64,000 nucleotides of DNA from Auriscalpium vulgare (Eukaryota > Basidiomycota > Agaricomycetes > Russulales > Auriscalpiaceae). The position numbers were made by a program, and so were the translations under genes. Each line of letters begins with the position of its first letter. Within the stretch, counting starts at the first letter, position 1. Positions 53,360-62,425 of the stretch are shown here, in pieces. The notes under the pieces are model-generated. The model was not told the DNA's origin, did no database searches, and saw only the letters and a list, made by a program, of their open reading frames with translations. Location: NCBI GenBank assembly GCA_019915015.1, contig JAHBBC010000018.1, positions 248,001-312,000 on the forward strand. The letters run 5' to 3'.

Positions 53360-55060
53360 ATGTCTGCGTTCTCCCGCCCCATCAACCTCAGGAAACGGCT
53401 GTCCGCCGTAGAAGCGCTCGTCGCCTCCCTCCCCACAGTCGACTCCGCCCACTACGGCGAGTTCGCCGCGAACTGGGAGTCGGCCACGGTGAGTGCCCAC
53501 GGCCTCTCGCTCCCGACGCTCTGCTGACCCTCCCTTGTGTCCAGTCCGCTTATGCTGAGGTGTTGGGGGAGGACCCCCCGCCGTCCGAGGTGCTGGACAG
53601 GATCGGGGCCGTGTCCGCCGTTGTCGACGCCTGGCCGTCCTCCGGCCCCTCCCCCACGCCGTCCTCACCCGCCATCCCCTACTCCACTCCCGTCGCCGCT
53701 CCCCTCTCCCGTCAGGCTGGCAAGCGGGCCCGCGCCGACAGTGCCCTCCCCGCGCCTTCTGTCCGCCCCCCGGTCTCCTCCACGCCTCACCGCGCCGCCG
53801 CCCGCGCTTCCCCGCCGCCCACCAAGCGCAACCGCGAGTCCGCCCCCTCCGAGGCTGACGCCGAGGCCGAGGTCGACGAGCTAGATGAGGCGGGGGACCC
53901 GCAGGAGCCCGTCGCGCAGCGCACCCGCGGCGCCACCAAACTCCCCGCCCCCCGATCAGTCCCCGCCGCCGCCAAGTCGAAGGGCAAGGGCAAAGCCGTC
54001 CGCAGTTCCAAGCGCCCTGCCAACGTCCCCTCCGGCTCCCTCGTGCCTCCGCCCGCCGCCACTGTCCCCTCTTCCGAGGCCGGCTCCCCCGCGCCCGCCG
54101 CCGACCCTTCCACCTCCGTCAAGGGCGCCAAGATCCCCGTCGCTGACACCTTCCCGGGCCGCCGCCTTCGGGTACGTCGCCCTTTTCTTGTCCGTCGTGT
54201 TGCGCCGCTCACACTCCGACCCTCAGGCTTCCGCCCCCTGCTACCGCTGCGCCACGATGGACTCCCACCCCACGTGCTTCTTCACGGACGTCAGCGGCCG
54301 CCAGTGCCATCGCTGCTTCGTGGGCCACCACAAGTGCGACGACGGTGTCCGCGGGACGCACTTCTACGTGGTGGGCAGCAACGGAGTCTCGCAGGATGTC
54401 GACCCTGCCGGCATCCATGTCCGTCCCCGGTCCTCCGCCTTCGACTGGGCCGACCACCCCGACCCTGCCGGCGCCGTCCCCATCCTCCGCTACGACTCCC
54501 CGCCGCAGCTTTTCCGGACCTACAACGCGCTCACGGAGGAGCTCAACAGCATCAGCGTCAACTACGCGACGCTCGACGCCCGGGCCCGCGGCATCGTCGC
54601 TGAGCGGAACTGGGTCTGGCGGACCCTGCAGCAGCTCGGCGACCCCGCGTTCCCTGCGCCTGCCGGGGGCCACATCTCGCCGCAGGTTGGCCCCTTCGAT
54701 CCGCCGCGCCGCCTCCCTCTCCCTGCTCCCCCCGCGTCGCGCGCCGCTTCTCCCGCGCCGGCCAGGCCTGCCTCGCGCCTCCTCCTTGCGCCACCCTCGT
54801 CGGCTCTCATCGCCTCTTCCCTCCCGCTGCCCGGCGCCGCCGTCGTGCCTCTCGTCGGTCGCGCCTCTCGCCTTCCTTCCCCCGCGCCTCCGGTTGCTCC
54901 CGCTGCGCCCTTCTCGCCGCTCGCCGCTGCCGCTCCTCCCGCGTCGGACCCTGCCCCCGGCCCTACCATGCCTACCGCCGCCGCTCCCTCCTTCGAGGAT
55001 GTCGGCACGCCGCCCTCCGCCGCGGCTGATGGTCCCGCTGACCCCGCGCCCGCCGCTTAG
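53360..55060 (+). CDS. Antisense cassette gene C, Cys-rich (Zn2Cys6-like spacing)
   Basis: Three exons (53360-53488, 53545-54171, 54227-55060) joined in phase 0 over 56- and 55-nt introns give about 529 residues. Exon 1 is helical (RKRLSAVEALVASLP). Exon 2 is Pro/Ser/Ala-rich with basic stretches (KSKGKGKAVRSSKRP) that look like nuclear signals. Exon 3 starts with six cysteines spaced C-x2-C-x8-C-x9-C-x2-C-x6-C, close to the fungal Zn2Cys6 binuclear cluster, though without the usual basic residues between. HFYVVGSNGVSQDVDPAG and a helical stretch (YNALTEELNSISVNYATL) follow, then a long Pro/Ala tail. A DNA- or RNA-binding regulator is possible. Long antisense frames over the GC-rich tail are shadows. 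Confidence 0.65.
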
Positions 55061-55534
55061 CCGCTTGCGAGCCTTCTTCAAAAGGAGTCGCCCCTGCTTC
55101 AACAGCAGAGGGCCTTGGTGCTTCGATGCGGGGGGCGTTCCTCGTGTCCTAGGTGGGGGTTTCGGCGTCTCGCTGTCGTGTTGTCCGCTCGTTATCGGTC
55201 TGTTCATAGTTGTTCGCTATCCGTCGCTACCTCTTTGCTGTGTACATAGAATTCGCTATCCTGCTATGTTGTGAATAGAGTCCATTGCTTGTGTCACAGT
55301 GTGAGCGTGTCCTATCGCGTTTCCGGCGCGACCTCAGCCTTGTTCCAGACCCTTGAAGCCTTAGTCGGTGCCTGCCCAGTCCGAGCTTCGCTAGCGCTCG
55401 CGACCTCGACTTATCGTCCTGACTCGTCTCCATCCGTACTTCCAGCTGTTCAGTCCTAAATACCACCGTCTAATCCTCCCCCCAACTGAAATATCGACTG
55501 TCCTCAGTCGCCGTAGTGCTGGGCGGTACTCTTT
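55061..55534. other. Spacer between cassette gene C and pol stop
   Basis: Convergent 3' flanks of gene C and pol. It contains the second polypurine-like tract (55474-55487) and a TTGTGAATAGAG stretch. No gene is seen. Confidence 0.5.
55474..55487 (-). other. Second polypurine-like tract, just after pol
   Basis: Minus strand reads CAGTTGGGGGGAGGA 50 bp past the pol stop. About 35 bp here align with the tract at the LTR (CCCCCCAACTGAAA...ACTGTCC.CAGT.GCC on plus) at roughly 80 percent by eye. It is not followed by a TG LTR start. Confidence 0.5.
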
Positions 55535-58500
55535 TTAGACGGTGATCTCGTCGTCCTGGTCATCGTCTTCCCTGGTGGGGTCGTCTGCCTCCTCTTCATG
55601 AATGGCATCGTGATCCTGCCTATCTTCATGAAGTAGCTCGTCCACCCTGGACTGTGGGACGTCCAGAAATTCGGGCAACTCTGGCAGCGCAATGTTCGTT
55701 CGCGCGAAGTAAGGCAGGACGCGAAACTCCGCGACCGGTCGGTCGAAGAGCGCACCGTGGAGGTCCGCAAGCACGTAAGGTCCTCCTTTTCGTCGGCCAA
55801 TTACCACGAACGGTCCATCGTAGCGCGGAAGCATTTTTCGATCTAATGACTTCTCGTACCGCGTGAACCGTAGGAGGACCAAGTCGCCTCTCTTGAAATT
55901 GTAGTCGCGAATCGTCGCTTCGTGGTCACGTTCAAATTTTACCGCCGCGATACGTCGCGCTTCAAAGACTTTGTCGTGGATGGTCCTTAACTGGGCTTTT
56001 CTCTTTTGTAGGGCCATTGCCCTGCGCGCTATGAGGTCTGTGGAAGACAGTAGAGACTCGGGCGGAGGCATCAAGTATGAAGCCTCGATGATATCCAGCG
56101 GCATTAGCGGCTGCGTTCCTGTTACCGCGAAGTATGGCGAGCAGCCCATCCTCCGCCTGATCGTTATCCTGTCCGACCAGAATACCGAGTACGCAACCGA
56201 TGACCATTTTGCAGCATTTCCATCGGCTGCCTTGTAGAGCGCTTGACGTACGTCGAAGTGAGACCGCTCGACTATTCCGTTGGCTCGCGAATTATATCCC
56301 GATATTCGAATGTGCCGGACTCCATACTTATGCGACAGGGATTCCAAGGCCGACACGAACGGTGCGCCGTTGTCCGTGACCACTTCTCGCAGGGCGCCCC
56401 ACCGGCACAAGACGTCTTCGAAAATCCATTTCGCGATGGCGTCCGCCGTCTCCGCCCTTAGCATTCTCCACTCTGGATAGTGGGTTACGGAGCAGCGTCC
56501 TTGGACGATGTATTTGAATCCGCCGCTTGCTGGCATATGCATGGTGTCTGCATACATCTTTGCGAAAAGGTTCGCCGGCGTTGCCACCGTTGGCGGTATC
56601 AGGCTGTGGCGAACTAGTCGGGTTTCGCAAATATGGCACGTTCTCACCCACCAGGCCACGTCTGCGTCCACGTATGGCCACCAGAAACGCTCCAACAGCA
56701 TCATCCGCGTCGCGTAGACGCCTTTGTGTCCGACATCGTCATGAGCTGCTTTGAGGACCGCGATACGTCGGTCTCCTCCCAGCACGAGTTGGTGCCTGCC
56801 TTGGTGGTGCCTTTTGAAAAGGCGGTCCCCATCCTTGAAGAACTGGAGCGCGTATCGAGCGAAACGAGCGAACTGTTCGTCGGTCAAGTCCGCCGGCCGC
56901 GCCAGGGTCCCTAACCAGTCCCTGACTAGTTCCAGCCGCTTGTCAGCTTCATGAGCCTTGTCTGATCTGGGAACATCGCGATACGTCGCGTCCTGTACTG
57001 GTGCGGGTTGCATTTGGACCGTAGTTGCCCAGACGTCGGCCGGTTCATCGTGGGAGCGCCGGGCCTCCTCGCGACGTATCGCGTCCTGGCTTGAACCAGC
57101 CCCATGTTCGTCTGGTATGCTTCCTGGCCCCGTCCATCCATCTTGCCGTCGCGAGGCTCTCTCTTGCGCTGTCTTCGGGACTACCATGTTTACGATATGT
57201 GCGAAACCATACACCGCATCAACCCAGTCGTCGAAGTCGTCTTCCTGTTCCAGAGCGTCTCCTGGTTGCCTACGCCTCCTGGATAGGCCGTCGGGCCCGT
57301 GGAAGAGTCCCGGCACGTGCACTAGCTCAAAATGGAACATCAGGATGCCTATAATCCACCTGTTCATACTGGCCGATGGCTCGAGGTCAGGATTTTCCAG
57401 CATGCCTTTGATATACCTGGCGTCGACCTCAATGGTCAGGTTCCTCACCCCTATCAGGTAGACTTTAAGGGCCCGCAGGGCTCGAAAAAGACCATAGAGC
57501 TCCAGCTTGGGCTGCGAGAACCGCGCTTCGCGATCGTTTAGCGCGATGCTACCAAATCGAGAATATCGGCGTCTCTTCCTGTCTTGGGGAACGTTGGGGT
57601 CCGCCTGACTCAATAGGAAACCCACCGCGATGTACGAGGTGTCTACCGCTAGGATCACGGGGGCCTCCGACGTGTAATCAATCGGTAGGAGCGCTGGTGA
57701 TGCGAGGACTGCCTCCTTGAGGTCCTCCATAGCTCGCGACTGTTCGGGTCCCCATTCGAACGGGACGTCCTTCCTCGTCAGGTGTGTCAAGGCATGGGCT
57801 CGGTGCGCAAAGTTACGGATAAAGATGCGCAGGACTCCGACAGTCCCCAAGAAAGCCCGTACGTCTGAGAGATCCGTGCACGGCCCCCAATTGCGAATCT
57901 TCGCGACCTTTTCTTCGTCTGCCATCCTTCCTTGCGGTGTGCAGCGGTGCCCTACCACGTAGAATTCTGGTACGCACAGCTGTGATTTCCATCCTGAGAA
58001 CGTGCCATGACAGTAGCGCATTCGTTGGACTACCCTGTTAACGTTGTTAAAGTGTTCCCATACGAACCGCCTTATGCCGTTGTTGCCGGGGATCGTTTCG
58101 TATCCTCCGCCTTCCGTCCTGTAGTCCGAGTCCGGCCCCTTCAGGGGGACGTCGTCTATAAAAGGCACCGTAATATGCGGGATTTCCGGTTGGAGAATAA
58201 AGGTCACGTCGTCGTGGAAGATCGGGACGGAATTCGTCCACCCCATAGGCAGGGTCACCAGCCGTTTTGCGCCGTACGGCGTCTGGAAAGTCGTGAGGTC
58301 CCTTGAGGCTTCATCTAGTCTCCTTTCGTCATAGCCCACGTAGAGGTCCAGAATTCCCCCGCACGGCCGCCCCGCAAACTGCTCCGCCAAATGATCTGGG
58401 AAGGGGGGTACTCCTGAGTGCGCGATGGTCACCGCATTCAGGGGTTCCAGACTATGGACTATACGGAGGCTGGTCCCGTCCTTCTTAACCACACAGAACC

Positions 58501-58667
58501 ACCTAGAGCGGTACGACGAGTTTGAGTCCTCGTAGACTCCCGCGGCGATCTTGGTCTTGATGAGCGCCATGACCTTGTCGTATATCCCTGGCGGAATCGG
58601 AATATTTCGCTGAACCCACGGCCGATGCGGAACTACTGGTATTGTGACGGGGGGGAAGAAGTCTTTA
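55535..58667 (-). pseudogene. pol: Pol of the second element, main part, 5' end cut off
   Basis: About 1040 codons without a stop, from KDFFPPVTIP at 58667 to the end at 55535. RT motifs: PWVQRNIPIPPG, WFCVVKKDG, PMGWTNSVPIF and FIDDV (58151-58162). RNase H: VILAVDTSY, QPKLELYGLFRAL, IEVDARYIKGML. Integrase: HDDVGHKG...CHICETR, MYADTMHMP, VVTDNGAPF and NGIVERSHF, then a C-terminal KMLPRYDGPF region. It is close in motif detail to the pol at 41947-45177. The remaining 5' part lies at 61777-62425, separated by a 3.1-kb insertion, so full-length Pol cannot be made from this copy. Confidence 0.9.
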
Positions 58668-58670
58668 CGA

Positions 58671-61600
58671 TTACTCTTAATCGTTTTTTTCTCCAACCAG
58701 TCAGGCCAAAAAGTGCCCGTCAGGAAAGTCGCTTTAGGAAATGGTCTCACACGGTCAAGTCGCGTCGTTCCACCTGCCAAATTCAGTAATTCTTAGCTAA
58801 GCAGCTTCTGCCCAATGCTTTTCCACATCCTCGCTCCAAAAGACACTCGTGTCTGCGAGTATTTTGCGTTTTGCAAGCTAACTAACACTGATATGCTCAT
58901 GATTCAAATTGTTCTGTGATCAGAAAAAGAGGCCTTAGAGTTTCCATTTTTGGTAGAAAGTTCCCACGGTTGATGCAGAGAAAGATGACGTAGTTTTAGA
59001 GGGCATTCCACCAATTGATCCGGTTTGCTACGTCATTTTTCTCTACTCCGGCTATTACAATACCCGGGCCTAATATTTTTACTATTAAAAATGCGCACAT
59101 AGAGGGAATTGAACCCACAGCATGCAGTTTATGAGTTACGTAACATAGTCTAAGAGCAGTAACCACTAGACTAGAAGGCTATAGTCATTGAACAGCTGTG
59201 GATAGTCTGTATCAACGTTCTATCCCCTCTTACCCTACAATACACTTTGCTCTTTTTATCAAATTCTTGCCTTTTCCCTGATACAATATACACATATTAT
59301 ATATTGTCAGAAAGCTACAATAAATGCACACACAATGGTTAGGGTACTGGAGTCTGCAGGACTTGTGATGTATTAGCCAGTGCATATTTCCCTGTGTGTA
59401 GACCAAGATCTACCAAGTGCATTCACGCTGATGATATTCCTCGTTCCGCTGATGGACACCACCAGGTAGGGCAGTAAACAGCAGAGTCGACCAGATCCCT
59501 AGAGCGCTACCGAGGTGTTGATGTGTGTGCGAGCGAGCGTCAGGAGTCCCGGAGTAAGCAACGACCATCTCCGATCAAACCTATGGTGTTCCGATTGAGG
59601 GCGCGACAGTGACAAGACGAGCGACGCCGGAAGACTGCAACGCGACTGCAATCGATGACTCGGGCAAAGGCAACAAGGATGGAACAAGATGGGAGCGATG
59701 AGACAGGAAGTGAGAACAAAGGCTAAGACGATGGCTGAGGCTAAGGCGCCAGAGCAGTCAACCGGTGTTGACCGCTATATGATACGAAGGCGACAAGAGT
59801 GCACAAATGAAATGTGCTGGGAGCGATGAGGGGGGAACGTAACTTGCATTGCACAGAGTATCCGACAACTATTTATATATTGTGACAAATACAGTGCGTG
59901 TCCAATCAAGTAAGTACAGAGACATCAGAAAGACAAAGGGAAAGATAGCAGCATCATATCAAATGGTACGGACAATGCGGGGGAGTCATGCGACAGTCAG
60001 ACAACGAGGAACGAGGCAGGGGACGATGTCGAGCGAGTGATCTGCACTGTCAAAGGACAAAGGAAACAGCACGGGAAATGATCCGCTCTGTTGTTGACTG
60101 TGGGAAACAGCCTCGGGGAGCATGGGAACAGACAAGGCATGCCATATTGAGCATGATAGCGGTGGTCCGATAATGGTGACACAAGGCTGCGTCTTCCGAT
60201 CGTGAATGTTCGGGAGGCAATGCTTCCAACATGTGGAGTGGCTGGGTTGCGAGTCAATCGCAAGGCGCTCATGAATATGAGATGGTAGCATGTGTCGATA
60301 GATGCTAGGATGTGTTGGAGGGGAGCGGGCATGTCGGGAGCGCTGAGTCAGAGGGTGTTGGAGCGGTCGGGACAGTGGTGCGGACAATGGGCAACTGGGG
60401 CAGTACTCGGATGGTGTGGGAGCACCAGCACTGTGTAGCGCCGGGCGTGGCTGTTGTGCGACCAGGCTGTGCAAGTCTAATGCAAATCTGATGCGCCGTG
60501 ACAGGCATGGGAAATGTTGTGCTGGCTAGCGTATGGCGACTGGGCATGCGGTCGGGTGCTTAGTGCGAGTAGCATGGGAGTCGGCAGAGTGTTCTAATTG
60601 TGGCACGGGAAGGCCTAGGTAATGTGACCAAGGACTTGGTTGAAACTGCAAAAAGATAGTTAAGAATTCCTCTCAGCGCGCGGGACGAGGCTTGTCACCT
60701 CGCTGCGAGGCAATCATTTTCCAATGTTCACACTTTTGACAAGCCGACAGTCACGCAATTCCGGAGGTCAGAAAGTTGCGCAGACAAGCTCCAACCACCC
60801 AATTAGTCTCTCAACGCTCGCAAGATTGGAGCCAGAGTTGTGACCGTTGGAGTCTCGCAGGGCATTCACGCAATAGGAATCATACCTTGGACACCACACT
60901 CAGACCATCGACTCAGTTGCATGCCCCACACACAGTCATCCAACCACTCGCACATTGTTTTGACTGCGACCACATGACCTTGAGCACAGACTGCTGTCAC
61001 ATCTTGGCAGGATTTCATATGACATTTTGATCATCGAGATTGTTGTTAGAACATGTGCGCCACACTACTCCGATAACTCTGTGACTGCCAAGTACCTCCA
61101 CAGTCACGCCTATCCTCCAACCATAGTACAACTCAGCTCTCGAGCTCATGCTGCATTTCTCTGATCCCAATTGTTCTGTGATTGTGCCAGTGCTCTAATT
61201 ATTGCTCCACCACTCCAACCATTGCACACACCATTCCAGTGCATTCCTCTGAAAAATTGCAGTGTCACAACATCGCAGCAGTTGCCTACAACTCCCTCCT
61301 ATATCAGAGTGCATTCTATTGCTCGCCACATCTCCATTGTCTTCTATTCCGTTCATATTGTCTTGTTCCACATTGTAGGACACCTCTTCCACACTTCTTG
61401 ACAGCACTGACCATTCCCCATGCGCTTGCACTGCCCCTCACTTGTCTCTTTCACTTGCTCACACACATTACAATATCCCCTTTAGTGCTGTACTAGGGAT
61501 CTGGTTTTGGACACATGTGACATTACCACCCTACTACATGTGGGTGCCCATCACCACAACTTTGCCCTGACATCTCAATACAGTCACAGAGTCACTTTCC

Positions 61601-61773
61601 TGCATGCGGAGCCAGAGCCATTAACCCCAAGTATTATATCTCCAACATATTCAAAAAGGACATAACTACACCAGGCAGTCAGTTGTATGTTGGATGGCCA
61701 AGCCCCCCTCCCCCCTAAATGATTAAGAGTAATTGTACTGCCATGCGTGCATTGGCCCATTAACCCCAAGTCT
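58671..61773. mobile_element. 3.1-kb non-coding insertion inside pol, class unknown
   Basis: The pol frame breaks after a CGA (61774-61776) and resumes next to another CGA (58668-58670). Removing one CGA plus the insert restores a normal pol sequence, so CGA is a likely 3-bp target duplication. A 13-bp inverted repeat (ATTACTCTTAATC) sits at 58670-58682 and 61721-61733, but the outermost 40 bp on the right do not pair. CATTAACCCCAAG occurs twice near the right end. The interior has no ORF above about 100 codons, is less GC-rich than its surroundings, and contains a tRNA-like sequence. It could be a non-autonomous DNA element or a composite. Confidence 0.6.
59095..59187 (-). repeat. tRNA-like sequence (SINE head or tRNA pseudogene)
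   Basis: On the minus strand a polymerase III A-box-like TAGTCTAGTGGTTA is followed about 55 nt later by a B-box GGTTCAATTCC. A CTCATAA stretch could be an anticodon loop reading CAT. T-stem pairing is nearly complete, but the acceptor stem is poor. No CCA-ready end was seen. Confidence 0.4.
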
Positions 61774-61776
61774 CGA

Positions 61777-62425
61777 AAGCGCCCCCGCTCCGAGTCGTCC
61801 CAGGCAAATGCCTCGTTTTGTGCGCACATAAACGCATGCATGAGCTTCCTTTCTTCCGGCCATAGGAAATCTCCGTCGTGGACTCGGTCAAATTGTTCGC
61901 GACGTTCCGCGGTGTACCTTCCCGTGGGTACGAAGTCCGGTGGCTTCTCTGGGAGCGGCGGCATATCCGCCAGGGGGTCCCCTCTGATCTCTCTGAGGAT
62001 CCGGAAGTGCTCCGGCAGGTCCGTACGAATGGGCTTTACCTTGAGGTGTGCTGGCTTGTAACGCTTCTTCGTGGCCGCAAAGACTTCGCGCTGCATCGCG
62101 GTCGGCTGTAGCTCACCTCTGTCCGTTTCCTCCTCTCTTTCTCTCCCACTCTCGCCGTCTCCCCAGTCTGCCGCCGTCCAAATAAACGTCCCTGCTCTTG
62201 CTCGTTCCTCCTCTTCCTCTCCTTCTTCCGCTCGCTTCGCGAACACTCCCGCGTATTCCTCCGGTAGGTCGCACACTGACAAATAAGCTGACTGCACATC
62301 TTCGATTGTAGGCGAGGATTCGAGGTACACCAGGGATTCCATTCTAAGAGTATCAGGCTTATCGGGCTCGAACCCCACGACCAGCCCTACCTCCTCCTGG
62401 TCCTCCAACAAATCCTCTAGTCGCG
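61777..62425 (-). pseudogene. Pol 5' fragment of the second element
   Basis: Frame entered by -1 shift from Gag-protease (first residues FSRLEDLLEDQEE). It encodes the linker before RT: LVVGFEPDKPDTLRMESL, an acidic stretch, then FLWPEERKLMHAFM and NEAFAWDDSERGRF, where the 3.1-kb insert starts. The equivalent part of the 18.3-kb element has LLPEEVKLFKHIMV and EQALAFADDQRG at the same place, which supports the join. Confidence 0.8.

Noticed and set aside
53185..54603. 472-codon unspliced plus-strand ORF as one gene
   Set aside because: It starts in the untranslated leader and reads through the donor at 54172 into low-quality Arg/Pro sequence. The spliced model (53360 start, two introns) keeps all good segments.
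54209..55207. 332-codon minus-strand ORF
   Set aside because: Gly/Arg-rich shadow of the Pro/Ala-rich tail of cassette gene C. Gene C has spliced exons and a Cys cluster; the antisense frame has neither.
58671..61773. Helitron or CACTA identity for the 3.1-kb insert
   Set aside because: No TC start, CTRR end or AT target for a Helitron, and no CACTA termini, despite a 3-bp duplication.
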